From contig NZ_JAYEZO010000001.1 of NCBI RefSeq assembly GCF_037031285.1, positions 1,886,426 through 1,950,425 of the forward strand: a stretch of DNA of 64,000 bases, read 5' to 3'. The stretch's first letter is position 1. Every line of letters starts with the position of its first letter. This DNA is from Halobellus sp. LT62 (lineage in GTDB: Archaea > Halobacteriota > Halobacteria > Halobacteriales > Haloferacaceae). This document shows positions 42,742 through 51,616 of the stretch, piece by piece. The notes under the pieces were generated by a model. That model ran no database searches and had not been told where the DNA came from. It saw nothing but the letters and a program-made list of their open reading frames with translations. The position numbers were made by a program, and so were the translations under genes.

Positions 42742-43629
42742 ATGTACGAAATACCTCTCATAACCGCAGATAATTTTATTACCTACGCACTGAATGGGCT
42801 CAGTCGTGGGATGATCATCTTTCTGGTCGCTAGCGGACTCTCTCTCATCTTCGGACTGATCGGCCTCATCAACTTCGCACACGGAGCGATGCTGGCGTTA
42901 GGTGGATACGGCACCTACATCGTGATCCAAGCGACGGGGAACTTCTGGCTCGGACTCGTGATCTCTGTGGTTCTCGTGACAGTCTTGGGGTTCGTCCTCG
43001 AGCGTAAGGTCCTCTACTGGCTCTACGACGAGCCGTTGCTCGGGTTCCTCGGGACGTTCGGACTCGGGTTGGTTATCGAAGAGGCGCTCGCCGTGTACTT
43101 CGGGAGCCGGTCCTACACGATTCAGTCTCCACTCTCGGAATCGATCCAAGTCCTCGGAGTCACCTACCCGTCGTATCGGTTGTTCGTCATTCTCGTCGGC
43201 GCGGTCGTCGCACTCGGGATCGGGTTGTTGCTGACGAGAACGCGCTTGGGGCTCGAAATCCACGCGACCGCGAACGGACAGCCGACCGCCGAGATCCTCG
43301 GCGTCGACACCGCACGGATTTACACGCTCACCTTCGTCCTCGGGACGGCCCTTGCGGCGCTCGCCGGGGCGCTCACCGCGCCGATCACGTCGATGTATCC
43401 CACCATCGGACTCGATTACATCACGATGGCGTTCCTCGTAATCATCGTCGGCGGGATGGGGAGTTTCAAAGGGTCGTTCGTCGTGAGTATGATCGTCGGG
43501 CAGATCATCGCCTTCGGGTGGTTGCTGACGGCTCCGACGTACGTCCGCATCCTTATCTTCGCGGCGGCGATGGTGTTCATCCTGTATCAGCCGCGCGGGT
43601 TCTTCGGGAAGCCGGAGGTGCACGAATGA
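42742..43629 (+). CDS. livH: Liv-type ABC transporter permease LivH
   Basis: This 295-residue membrane permease has about eight hydrophobic segments. LivH-family marks are GLSLIFGLIGLINFAHGAML, the conserved Ala/Gly-rich GTALAALAGALTAPI, and the cytoplasmic loop near GLDYITMAFLVIIVGGMGSF that contacts the ATPases. It overlaps livM by the sequence ATGA, so the two permease subunits are co-translated. It forms the membrane channel together with LivM. Confidence 0.94.
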   Translation: MYEIPLITADNFITYALNGLSRGMIIFLVASGLSLIFGLIGLINFAHGAMLALGGYGTYIVIQATGNFWLGLVISVVLVTVLGFVLERKVLYWLYDEPLLGFLGTFGLGLVIEEALAVYFGSRSYTIQSPLSESIQVLGVTYPSYRLFVILVGAVVALGIGLLLTRTRLGLEIHATANGQPTAEILGVDTARIYTLTFVLGTALAALAGALTAPITSMYPTIGLDYITMAFLVIIVGGMGSFKGSFVVSMIVGQIIAFGWLLTAPTYVRILIFAAAMVFILYQPRGFFGKPEVHE

Positions 43630-44588
43630 GCGATACCCTGACCAACGTCCGCGAGCTCGCTCAGGGAACGACCCGACGGCCCCTGTTCGCCGTCGGTGCG
43701 TTACTACTGCTCGCCGTTCCGATTCTGGCTCCCAGCCAGTCCGATCTCGCCACCGAGGCGCTCATCTTCGGCCTGTTCGCCATCTCCGTCGACATCGTGC
43801 TCGGCTACGCCGGACTGCTCACACTCGCTCCGGCGGCGTTCTTCGGGCTGGGTGCCTACTCGGTCGCCAAGGTCGTCGTCGACTACGGACAATCGTTCTG
43901 GCTCGGCTTCCCGGTCGCGATCGTCCTCGCGCTCATCTTGGCGTTCATCGTCGGGTACGTCCCGATCAAGCGCCGAATCGGCGACGTCTACTTCGTGTTG
44001 TTCACCCTCGCTTTCGGGGCGATCGCGTACGACTTCACGTTCGTCACGACGTCTGTGACCGGCGGCTCCGACGGTCTCGGCTTCTTCGGTCCGCCGGAGG
44101 TTCTCGGGATCGACCTCGGCGGCAGTCTCCCGTACTACTACTTCACGCTGCTCACCGTCGCTGTCTTCGGGTTCGGGCTGTACGTCCTGATCAAGAGCGA
44201 TTACGGCGATGTCCTACACGCGACGCGGCAGAACGAACTCCGGATGCGGTATCTCGGCTACGATACGAACCGAGAGCTGATGATCGCGTGGCTCGTCTCC
44301 GCCGCGATCTCAGCGCTCGCCGGGGCGGTCTACGTCGGCTCCGTCGGCATCGCCTCGCCGTCGCTGATCTCCTTCGCGCTGACCGGCGACGTGATCATCT
44401 GGATCATCGTTGGCGGCACGGGAACGCTCCTCGGTCCGTTCGCCGCAGCCATCGGTCTCGTGTTTATGCAGGAACTCCTCCAGAGCGTCTGGCTGGAGGG
44501 GTACAGACTGCTTCTCGGCATCCTCTTCGTCGTGTTCGTCTTCGCTCTCCCGGACGGACTGATGGGACTCATCCGCGGCGAAGAGTAA
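43626..44588 (+). CDS. livM: Liv-type ABC transporter permease LivM
   Basis: This 320-residue permease has nine or ten hydrophobic segments. The LivM pattern is clear: GLFAISVDIVLGYAGLLTL then FFGLGAYSVAKVVVDYG in the first half, GDVLHATRQNELRMRYLGYD as the coupling loop and VIWIIVGGTGTLLGPFAAAI near the end. The true ATG at 43626 overlaps the livH stop. An in-frame upstream extension from 43518 lies inside livH and is rejected. Confidence 0.94.
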   Translation: MSDTLTNVRELAQGTTRRPLFAVGALLLLAVPILAPSQSDLATEALIFGLFAISVDIVLGYAGLLTLAPAAFFGLGAYSVAKVVVDYGQSFWLGFPVAIVLALILAFIVGYVPIKRRIGDVYFVLFTLAFGAIAYDFTFVTTSVTGGSDGLGFFGPPEVLGIDLGGSLPYYYFTLLTVAVFGFGLYVLIKSDYGDVLHATRQNELRMRYLGYDTNRELMIAWLVSAAISALAGAVYVGSVGIASPSLISFALTGDVIIWIIVGGTGTLLGPFAAAIGLVFMQELLQSVWLEGYRLLLGILFVVFVFALPDGLMGLIRGEE

Positions 44589-44696
44589 CTCGCCGAGCCG
44601 TCGTTTCGGTTCCAAACGGACTGGTTCGGTCGTCGCCAACACAGCGGGCTCACAGCGCACGAACCTGCTAAATTCGCCGGGAAACAACCCGAAATT

Positions 44697-44716
44697 TTAT
44701 TATGATTACTGGTAAC
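44697..44716 (+). promoter_or_regulatory. livK promoter with downstream GGTAAC element
   Basis: A TATA-like TTATTAT (44697-44703) is followed by GATTACTGGTAAC (44704-44716). Aligned on GGTAAC with the livG promoter, the TATA boxes coincide and the start codons (44735 and 40916) fall within 2 bases of each other. This suggests joint control of the two transcription units of the importer. Confidence 0.5.
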
Positions 44717-44734
44717 ACGATGGATAGGGATACA

Positions 44735-45970
44735 ATGGTTCGAAGAAGAACATTCGTTAAAGCAGCCGGTCTCGCTGGAATAACATCGACCGCCGGATGT
44801 ATAGGCGGCCTCGGTGGCGGTGGATCAGATTCAGTCAAAATCGGAGCTGTGATGGCTCTGAGTGGCCCGTTCGCGAGAACTGGCGAAGAAAATCGACGCG
44901 GACTGGAAGTCGGTCAAGAGTACCTCGACGGTACGATTCTCGACGAAGAGTTCGAGCTCATCGTCGAGGACGGCGAATCCACTCCGGAAGGGTCGATCTC
45001 GGCGGCACGAACGCTCGTCGAAGACGAGGACGTCGACGCTATCATCGGTCCGGTGAGCAGTGGGAACTCGATTTCGGTGATGCAGTACATCAAAGAGCAG
45101 GGGCAGGTTCCGCACCTGATGACGACGGCTTCGTCGGTTGAAGCCCGCGAAAACCCCGAAAACTGTAACGAGTACGGGTTCTTCATCTGGCCCAGCAACC
45201 GCCACCTCGCGCCGACGGGGACGCAGTTCATTCAGGAGCTCCCCGACCACATCGACCGGGACATCGACCCCTCGCGAGTCCACTACGTCTCTCAGGACTA
45301 CGCGCTCGGTCAGAACGGTCTCGAACTGGTCGAAGAGGCAATGAGCGAAGTCGGTGGCGAGGTCACCGGCAGCACGCTGGTCCCGCTCGGGGAGACCGAC
45401 TGGTCGTCGTACATCTCCGAGATCTCCAACAGCGAGGCCGACGTTGTCACCGGCGTCCTCACGTGGGGTGCGGCCGCACAGCTGATCCCGCAGGCCAACT
45501 CCTTCGGGCTGCCCGAGGAGAAAGTGATGATGTTCAACTCCGGAAAGCCGATCGGCCAGTTCGCCGCTTCGACGATGGCCGACGAGGTCACCGTCGACGG
45601 CTGGTACGGGACGCACTTCTACAACCCCGGACTCGACACCGAGGTCAACAACGAGTTCCAGAGCCTCTACAACGAACTCGACAGCTCGCTGCTGCCGAAC
45701 TCGACGGCGGGGGCGTCGTTCGAGCTGATGCGGGCGCTCGCGACGGTGATCGAGGACAGCGGTTCGACGGCAACCGACGACATCATCTCGGGGCTCGAGG
45801 GGCTGGAGTGGGACTCCGTCTTCGGTCCGATCCAGTTCCGCGAGGAAGACCACCAAGCGGCGCTCAACTTCTTCGGTGGCCGCCGCGTCGCCGGCGATGG
45901 CGACGTCCCCGAGGTCGAAGTCCTCGCAGAGTACCCGGACGTCATTCCGGACGCGCGCTGCAGCCTCTAA
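44735..45970 (+). CDS. livK: Liv-type ABC transporter substrate-binding lipoprotein LivK
   Basis: This 411-residue extracytoplasmic binding protein belongs to the HAAT importer. A Tat motif (RRRTFVKAAGLAGITS) and lipobox (TAGCIGG) precede the mature domain, VKIGAVMALSGPFARTGEEN. Further family blocks are DVDAIIGPVSSGNSISVM and the C-terminal FGPIQFREEDHQAALNFFGG. In-frame ATGs exist at 44702, 44720 and 44735. The last is chosen because the TATA spacing places the transcript start near 44725 and the Tat motif is then close to the N-terminus. It follows livM by about 150 bases with its own promoter. The ligand is unknown. Confidence 0.9.
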   Translation: MVRRRTFVKAAGLAGITSTAGCIGGLGGGGSDSVKIGAVMALSGPFARTGEENRRGLEVGQEYLDGTILDEEFELIVEDGESTPEGSISAARTLVEDEDVDAIIGPVSSGNSISVMQYIKEQGQVPHLMTTASSVEARENPENCNEYGFFIWPSNRHLAPTGTQFIQELPDHIDRDIDPSRVHYVSQDYALGQNGLELVEEAMSEVGGEVTGSTLVPLGETDWSSYISEISNSEADVVTGVLTWGAAAQLIPQANSFGLPEEKVMMFNSGKPIGQFAASTMADEVTVDGWYGTHFYNPGLDTEVNNEFQSLYNELDSSLLPNSTAGASFELMRALATVIEDSGSTATDDIISGLEGLEWDSVFGPIQFREEDHQAALNFFGGRRVAGDGDVPEVEVLAEYPDVIPDARCSL

Positions 45971-45973
45971 CCC

Positions 45974-46075
45974 ACCTTTTTTATCGGGAGTCCTCGGCCG
46001 CGCTGCGCGCGGCCTCGAACCCCCGCAAAAAATCTGGAGCAAAAAAGGTCGCGAGGTTCGCTCTGCGAGCCTCGC
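45974..46075 (+). terminator. Strong terminator-like hairpin cluster after livK
   Basis: Just after the livK stop codon lies ACCTTTTTT (45974-45982), matched by AAAAAAGGT at 46041-46049. Between and after them are two strong hairpins: GGCCGCGC-TGC-GCGCGGCC (45996-46014) and an 11-base stem with one mismatch, GCGAGGTTCGC-TCT-GCGAGCCTCGC (46051-46075). The T run on one strand and the A run on the other suggest termination in both directions. Confidence 0.6.
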
Positions 46076-46100
46076 GGTGACGCCGTAGACGTACGGCGAT

Positions 46101-46147
46101 GCTCTGCTATCGTAGGATTTGCAACTGATTACTCAGCCGATCGCACG
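46101..46147. repeat. Half copy of the REP-like intergenic repeat
   Basis: GATTTGCAACTGATTACTCA followed by GCCGATCGCACG matches the right arm of the element at 35966-36056 read on the opposite strand (GTTTGCAACTGATTGCCCA then CCGGTCGCACG). The partner arm is missing. It lies between livK and the amidohydrolase gene in a 352-base gap (45971-46322) that otherwise holds the terminator cluster and a promoter. Confidence 0.5.
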
Positions 46148-46322
46148 CTTGGGGATCGGATACGCACTCGTACGGATTGCTGTACCTGTTCACCCGTACG
46201 ACCGGTCGACGTGTGTCTCCGTTCGACCGAAACACGGCGACGATCCGCGACGCGTTCGGCGGTCGCATTACAGCGATCGGAGCCACACATACATTTATTA
46301 AAAGATAGCGGAATAGTGAGGT

Positions 46323-47405
46323 ATGAAGCTGGGCCGATTCCTAGTTGAGACGCATTGCCACGCGCAGCGGCACGCCGCTCGGATCCAACTCGACGGCGAG
46401 GCCGACTACGGCGAACTCGCCAAGAAGATGATCACCGCCGTCCCCGGCGACGAGGCGACCGAAGACGACGAGGTCATCATCTACGACAACTCCGATCGCG
46501 TCCTTCGCGATATGGACACCTACGGCGTCGATATGTGCGTGCTGCTGCCGGGAACCTTCGGGTTCACCAACGAGATGCACGCGGAGATGATGGCGGAACA
46601 CCCCGAGAAATTCGTCGCCGCCGCCTACCCGGTGCAGACGATGAAAGCCGCCCAGCGCGGCGAGGAAGAGTGGACGGCCGAGGCCGCCGCCGCCGAGGTC
46701 GACGAGTGGCTCGAAAAGGACGGCTTCCGGATGATCGGCGAGGGGATGCCGTACGATCCCACGACCGACGAGCCGATGGACTGGGCCGACCGGAAGGACG
46801 AACTGCGGGAGTTCTTCGACGTCGCCGACAAGCACGGCGTACCGATTCGCTGGCACACGGGATACGTTTCGGGCTATGCGACGGGGTTGGGTATCTTCGA
46901 TTACTTCCCGGACTGGAGCGATCCGACGCTCGCGAGCCAGATGAAGGCAGAATATCCGGAGGTGCCGATCATCTTCGATCACGGCGGGATGCAGGCGACG
47001 TGGCGCGAGCACCACGTCGACCAGTGCTGTCAGGTGGCCGCCTCCTTCGACGACGTCTACCTCGAGATCGGTCTCTACTGGGCCGACCTGCTGAAAAAGC
47101 CCCTGAACGACCCCAACATCGCCGTCGATCAGCTGCTCTGGGGGACCGACTGGGGGGCGTCGATGCCGCAGATCAGCCAGCCGAACGAGGAGCCGCCGTA
47201 CTACTGGGATCAGGTCGCAGACCGCGGTCTCCCGGCGCACCAAGTCGACTTCTGGGGCCCGAGCCTCCGGCAGCTCCAGAAGTTCGCGATGGATCGAGAC
47301 CTCCCGCAGGAGGACCTGAACCTGATCCTCGGCGGCAACGCCGTGCGGCTGTTCGACATCGAGGTCGAGGACGACCGGATGTTCAGAAACTACGTCGACC
47401 TCTGA
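46323..47405 (+). CDS. Amidohydrolase-2 family metal-dependent hydrolase or decarboxylase
   Basis: This 360-residue TIM-barrel enzyme has a complete metal set: His11-x-His13 (ETHCHAQRH), His178 (IRWHTGYV), His220 (IIFDHGGMQ) and Asp276 (LLWGTDWGAS). This pattern is shared by LigW-type decarboxylases, ACMS decarboxylase and oxalomesaconate hydratase LigJ, all used in aromatic catabolism. Which reaction it performs cannot be told, but decarboxylation or hydrolysis of an aromatic or ring-cleavage product is likely. TATA-like TTTATTAA centred near 46297 suggests a leaderless start at 46323. A CoA ligase gene follows after 7 bases, so the two form an operon. Confidence 0.88.
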   Translation: MKLGRFLVETHCHAQRHAARIQLDGEADYGELAKKMITAVPGDEATEDDEVIIYDNSDRVLRDMDTYGVDMCVLLPGTFGFTNEMHAEMMAEHPEKFVAAAYPVQTMKAAQRGEEEWTAEAAAAEVDEWLEKDGFRMIGEGMPYDPTTDEPMDWADRKDELREFFDVADKHGVPIRWHTGYVSGYATGLGIFDYFPDWSDPTLASQMKAEYPEVPIIFDHGGMQATWREHHVDQCCQVAASFDDVYLEIGLYWADLLKKPLNDPNIAVDQLLWGTDWGASMPQISQPNEEPPYYWDQVADRGLPAHQVDFWGPSLRQLQKFAMDRDLPQEDLNLILGGNAVRLFDIEVEDDRMFRNYVDL

Positions 47406-47412
47406 ACGCACG

Positions 47413-48984
47413 ATGCACACGACATCCACCAACGGACTGCCGTCGCTGCCCGAACTCTCGGAGATCGCGGCGACCAACAACCCCGATCGGATCGCCTACG
47501 GCGAGGCGGCTACCGGCAGAGAGGTCACGTGGTCGACGTTCGAGGAGCGAAGTCTCCGCGCCGCGAACGGGTTCCGAGAACACTGCGCGCAGGGTGACCG
47601 GGTGGCGTTCCTCTGTGACTGCTCGATCGCGCACACCGTGCTGTACAACGGCGCGATGAAGGCCGGATGTCTCGTATCCAACCTGCACACCCGCGCGTCG
47701 GCGGAGACGATCCGCTACTGCATCGACGCGATCCGCCCGCGCGTGCTCGTGATCGACGAGGAGTTCTCCGAATTCGTCGAGGACGATCTCTACGAGCAAA
47801 TCACGACAGATCTCGATGCGGTCATCACGATCGGGAGCGAGCAAACCGACTACGAACAGTCCCACGAGCCGTTCATCGACTCCCACGCCGCCGTCGAACC
47901 CGACATCCGCGTCCGTGAAGACGACATCGCCGCCATCCTCTGGACGTCGGGGACGACCGGGCGGCCGAAGGGCTGGTGCTTCACCCACCGTGCACTCTGT
48001 CACAAGGCGCTGCACCTCGAGAAGCTCTTGGCGCTCGATCGAAACGCTGCACAGGCGCACGTGTTCACGCCGTCGTTCGCGGCGTGGTTGATGCTGTTCC
48101 TGCCCGCGCTGTCGTCGAGCGCGGCGACGTACTTCCTCTCGGAGTGGGACGCCGAGGCGTACGTCCGGCTGATCGACGAGAAGGACCTGACGACCGCGGA
48201 TCTGATTCCGACGATGTGGCAGGAGATCCTCCGACTCGATTCGCTCTCGGAGTACGACCTCAGTTCGCTGAACCGAGTCGTCACGAGCGGCGAGTACCTC
48301 GACGAACGCACGCTCGCGGAGATCCGTGAGAACGTCTGTGAGAACGTCTTCAACAGCTACGCGGCGACCGAAGTCCTCGGCACGGAGATCAGCGCCGAGG
48401 AACTCACCGAGGGCCGGACCGGCAGCGTCGGCAAGCCCATCCCCGGGACGCGGGTCCGCGTCGTCGAGCCCGGCGGTCGCCCCGACGCGGTCAAGCCCAC
48501 GGGCGAGACGGGCGAGATCATCATCAACGGTCCCGACTGCGCCGCGTGGGCGTGGAACGACACCGAGAAGACCGAGAGCGCCTTCGAGGACGGCTGGTGG
48601 TACTCCGGCGACCTCGGCTACAAGGACGAGGAGGGTTACCTCTACGTCGAGGGGCGGACCGACTTTATGATCAAATCGAAGGGGATCAAGGTATTCCCGA
48701 CGCCGATCGAGGAGCGCCTGATGGAGCACGCTGCCGTCGAACAGGCGGCGGTCGTCGGGCTTCCGGATGATGAGTACGGTGAGAAGGTCGCCGCAGTGGT
48801 CCGCCGGACGGACGCCGACGTCGGCCCCGACGAACTCGAAGCGTGGTGTCTCGACAGCGAAAACGTGGCACGGTTCGAGCGCCCGCGCGAGTACCACTTC
48901 GTCGACGAGGCGTTCCCGCGGACGGCCACCGAGAAACTGGACCGCGCCACGCTCCGATCGCAGTTGCTGCCCGACGAGATGTAG
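47413..48984 (+). CDS. Acyl-CoA synthetase, paralogue B of the island
   Basis: This 523-residue acid-CoA ligase is paralogous to the one at 31825 (SNLHTRAS, PRVLVIDEEFSEF, GWWYSGDLGYKDEEGYL). It has A3 (WTSGTTGRPKGWCFTH), A5 (NSYAATEVLG) and A8 in the variant form GRTDFMIKSKGIKVFP. The A10 region reads FPRTATEKLDR: the lysine is kept, but the preceding glycine is Glu. The gene begins 7 bases after the amidohydrolase stop and is surely co-transcribed with it. The pair may act in sequence, with an acid produced or processed by the hydrolase then activated with CoA; this order is inference. Confidence 0.9.
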   Translation: MHTTSTNGLPSLPELSEIAATNNPDRIAYGEAATGREVTWSTFEERSLRAANGFREHCAQGDRVAFLCDCSIAHTVLYNGAMKAGCLVSNLHTRASAETIRYCIDAIRPRVLVIDEEFSEFVEDDLYEQITTDLDAVITIGSEQTDYEQSHEPFIDSHAAVEPDIRVREDDIAAILWTSGTTGRPKGWCFTHRALCHKALHLEKLLALDRNAAQAHVFTPSFAAWLMLFLPALSSSAATYFLSEWDAEAYVRLIDEKDLTTADLIPTMWQEILRLDSLSEYDLSSLNRVVTSGEYLDERTLAEIRENVCENVFNSYAATEVLGTEISAEELTEGRTGSVGKPIPGTRVRVVEPGGRPDAVKPTGETGEIIINGPDCAAWAWNDTEKTESAFEDGWWYSGDLGYKDEEGYLYVEGRTDFMIKSKGIKVFPTPIEERLMEHAAVEQAAVVGLPDDEYGEKVAAVVRRTDADVGPDELEAWCLDSENVARFERPREYHFVDEAFPRTATEKLDRATLRSQLLPDEM

Positions 48985-49097
48985 GAACAGTCTTCGTTGC
49001 ACGGGCGGCCGGCGTCTATCGAATATCGGGCGTCGGCTCCGCCCTCTCGGGTTCCAATATCGGAATACTTACTACCGTTGCTCGGCTCCTTCGAGGT

Positions 49098-49463
49098 ATG
49101 ATCGGTGAGATCGACCACATCGAGATCGAAGCGAGCGACGCCGAAGAGATGGCCGACTTCCTGAAGAAGCTCGGCTACGAGGAGCACCGAGAGACGGAGC
49201 ACCACGGCCAGTCCTTCGAGCTCTCCCCCGCCGACGGCGACGGCCCGCTGTTCGAGATCCACACCGTCGAAGGCGAGGAAGTCCCCGGAATCAACCACAT
49301 CGCCTTCGGTGTCGACAACATCGAGGAGATCACCGAGGAACTCGAAGCGCAGGAAGTCGACGCCATCGTCGGCCCGTACCACGTCGATAAGACCGGCCGC
49401 ACGATCACCAACTTCCGCGACCCCGACGGCCGCCGCTTCCAGATCGTTCAGGACGACGAATAA
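49098..49463 (+). CDS. Small VOC (glyoxalase/bleomycin resistance) superfamily protein
   Basis: This 121-residue single-domain VOC protein has two beta-alpha-beta-beta-beta units: IDHIEIEASDAEEMADFLKK and, in the second, INHIAFGVDNIEEITEELEA. Candidate metal ligands are His7 and His67 at the two repeat starts and a Glu in LFEIHTVEG. In the last strand the expected Glu is Gln (RRFQIVQ). It could be an isomerase, epimerase or dioxygenase-like helper. TATA-like AATACTTACT about 30 bases upstream suggests its own promoter. It lies between a CoA ligase and an aldolase, so a role in processing ring-derived intermediates is plausible. Confidence 0.85.
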   Translation: MIGEIDHIEIEASDAEEMADFLKKLGYEEHRETEHHGQSFELSPADGDGPLFEIHTVEGEEVPGINHIAFGVDNIEEITEELEAQEVDAIVGPYHVDKTGRTITNFRDPDGRRFQIVQDDE

Positions 49464-49602
49464 CGCCCCCACAATCTGCGGTGCGGACGCCGCGTCTGTC
49501 CCACTTTCTTCGGCGTCTCGATCGGTAGCCGGCGGCCCGCGTACCGCTGGCGTCGGGTGGATCGGAACGTATAACCCCCTCGCTATCGCAGTCGATCCCA
49601 CA

Positions 49603-50388
49603 ATGGAGCAACACAACAGTTTCCGGCGAGCCATCGAGAGCGGTGACGCCGTCTTCGGCGCGCGGTCTTCGACGTTCTCGCCGACGGTGATCGAGATCTA
49701 CGGTGAACTCGGAATCGACTTCGTCTGGCTGGACTTCGAGCATATGGGCCCCAGCCCGTGGGACAGCAGCGTCTTCGAGGAGTTGACCCGTGCGGCGGAA
49801 GTCGGCGGCACGGAGCTTTTCGTCCGCCTGCCGAGCGGCGACCCCTCGCTGCTTCGGAAAGTGCTCGACGCCGGCGTCAGAAACCTCTTCATCCCGCGCG
49901 TCGACGACGCCGAGGAGGTTCGCGAGGCCGTGAAGGCGACGCGATTCGTCTACGACGGCGAGCCGGGCGAACGCGGAATGGCGAGCGGCCGCTCTCGGAC
50001 GTGGGGGCTCGGCTCCGACGACTACATCGAGACCGAAGACCGGGAGGTCTGTCTCGGCGTGATGATCGAGAAGACGACCGCGGTCGAAGAGCTGGATGAG
50101 ATCCTCTCGGTCCCCGAGCTCGGCTTCGTGTTCATCGGCCCCTCCGACCTCTCCGTGCAGATGGGTCACCCGGGGGACAAGACGCATCCCGAGGTCGTCG
50201 CACAGATCGAAGAGATCACCGAGGCGTGTCACGCGGCCGACGTGCCCACGGGCGTCATCAAGACCGACCCCGACGCCATCGAATCGGCCGTCGACGACGG
50301 CCACCAGATCATCCGAATCGGTGGGGACCTCGCGTCCGTCAAGTCCGTGCTGTCCGACCGTCTCGATGCGATCGAGTCGCTGCGGTAA
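49603..50388 (+). CDS. HpcH/HpaI family class II aldolase
   Basis: This 261-residue metal-dependent aldolase (citrate lyase beta/HpcH family) cleaves 2-oxo-4-hydroxy acids to pyruvate and an aldehyde. Visible residues are catalytic His47 in FVWLDFEHMGP, Arg75 in LFVRLPSG, and metal ligands Glu156 (VMIEKTTAVEEL) and Asp182 (FIGPSDLSVQMG). In aromatic degradation such aldolases perform the last step of meta-cleavage routes. The ATG at 49603, rather than an earlier frame, gives the family length and lies 30 bases after TATA-like CGTATAAC. It lies just before the extradiol dioxygenase gene. Confidence 0.9.
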   Translation: MEQHNSFRRAIESGDAVFGARSSTFSPTVIEIYGELGIDFVWLDFEHMGPSPWDSSVFEELTRAAEVGGTELFVRLPSGDPSLLRKVLDAGVRNLFIPRVDDAEEVREAVKATRFVYDGEPGERGMASGRSRTWGLGSDDYIETEDREVCLGVMIEKTTAVEELDEILSVPELGFVFIGPSDLSVQMGHPGDKTHPEVVAQIEEITEACHAADVPTGVIKTDPDAIESAVDDGHQIIRIGGDLASVKSVLSDRLDAIESLR

Positions 50389-50481
50389 CTCTCGAGCGTC
50401 GATCAGGCGGTCCGGATTCGGATCTCACGAACGGCCGCAGACGAATGAATTATTATCATCGCCGAACGTCATTCGATCACA

Positions 50482-51414
50482 ATGACCCCAGAGCTCGCGC
50501 GTCTCGGTCACGTAGCGCTCGAAACGCCCGACCTCGACGGATCGCTGGAGTTCTTCTGTGACGCCGTCGGGTTCGAAGAGGTCGAACGGGACGGCGACAC
50601 GTCGTATCTCCGCGCCGTCGACGAGTTCGATCACCACTCGATCGTCCTGAGCGAGGCCGACAAGGCCGGCGTCGATCACGTCGGTTGGCAGACCCGAAAG
50701 CCGGAGTACCTCGGCGAATTCGAGACGGTCCTCGACGAACAGGGTATCGACGTGACGTGGATCGATGCCGACGAGGAACTCGGGCAGGGGGAGGCGTTCC
50801 GCTTTACGACGCCCACCGGCCACGAGTTCGAGTTCTACTACGAGATGGAGAAACCCGATCCGCCCGCGGAGCGGCGCTCGAAGCTCAAGAACAAGACGTA
50901 CTCGCGCACGACGACGAACCCGATCGCGCCACGGCGGATCGATCACGTTCAACTGTGGGACCCCGAGGCCAACGACTTCCGCGAGTGGCTCAAGCAGGCG
51001 CTCAACTTCCGCGTCCAGGAACAGTACGACCGCGCCGACGGGTCGCGGTGGGGGACGTTCCTCAGCGCCAACGGTAACAAGATCGAGGCCGCGGTCATCG
51101 AGGACGAGGGAGCGGGCAACGACCCGGCGCTGCACCACATCGCGTACAAAGTGGACACCGCCGACGACCTCTTCGACGCCCACGACGCGATGAACGAACA
51201 CGGGATCCCGACCGACGGGATCGGCCAGCACTCCATCTCCCGCGGGAAGTTCCTCTACGTGCGCGACCCAGTCAGCGGGCACCGTATCGAGTTCAACGCG
51301 GGTGGGTACCTCGTCTTCGATCCCGAGTGGGAGACGATCGAATGGCAGGAGGGGGACCTCGAAGACCGACAGTGGATCGGCCAGATCGAGTCGAAAGCGC
51401 GCGTCACCTACTAA
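50482..51414 (+). CDS. Type I extradiol ring-cleavage dioxygenase (two-domain VOC)
   Basis: This 310-residue two-domain protein matches catechol 2,3-dioxygenase-type enzymes, which insert O2 next to the hydroxyl pair of a catechol. The N-terminal VOC half (LGHVALETPDLDGSLEFF) is non-catalytic. The C-terminal half holds the Fe(II) facial triad: His155 (RRIDHVQLW), the His218-His219 pair (PALHHIAYKV) and Glu270 (GHRIEFNAGG). Second-sphere His250 and Tyr259 (QHSISRG, KFLYVRDP) are also present, so it should be active. TATA-like ATTATTATC about 27 bases before the ATG suggests a leaderless transcript. O-demethylation of a methoxyphenol would supply the catechol. Confidence 0.9.
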   Translation: MTPELARLGHVALETPDLDGSLEFFCDAVGFEEVERDGDTSYLRAVDEFDHHSIVLSEADKAGVDHVGWQTRKPEYLGEFETVLDEQGIDVTWIDADEELGQGEAFRFTTPTGHEFEFYYEMEKPDPPAERRSKLKNKTYSRTTTNPIAPRRIDHVQLWDPEANDFREWLKQALNFRVQEQYDRADGSRWGTFLSANGNKIEAAVIEDEGAGNDPALHHIAYKVDTADDLFDAHDAMNEHGIPTDGIGQHSISRGKFLYVRDPVSGHRIEFNAGGYLVFDPEWETIEWQEGDLEDRQWIGQIESKARVTY

Positions 51415-51616
51415 CCGCGTCGACTTGGTATCGCTCGTGAATCGCTTCTATCTCGTTTTGTTCGGCCCTCTTCTCCGGTAACGTCTGATTACTCTGACGT
51501 CGACTCTTCGAATCGTTCTCCCGTTTTCCGTACATCATCTGTGCCCCGCTTTCCGCGTAGCTGTACTGAGATACATTCACAAACATTTATTTAGATCGAA
51601 TCTATCTCTCTCTACG

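Noticed and set aside
44831..46042. 403-codon minus-strand open frame
   Set aside because: Antisense to livK; it begins inside the terminator hairpins.
47383..49002. 539-codon minus-strand open frame
   Set aside because: Antisense to ligase B with no domain; longer than the real gene only because stop codons are rare in GC-rich sequence.
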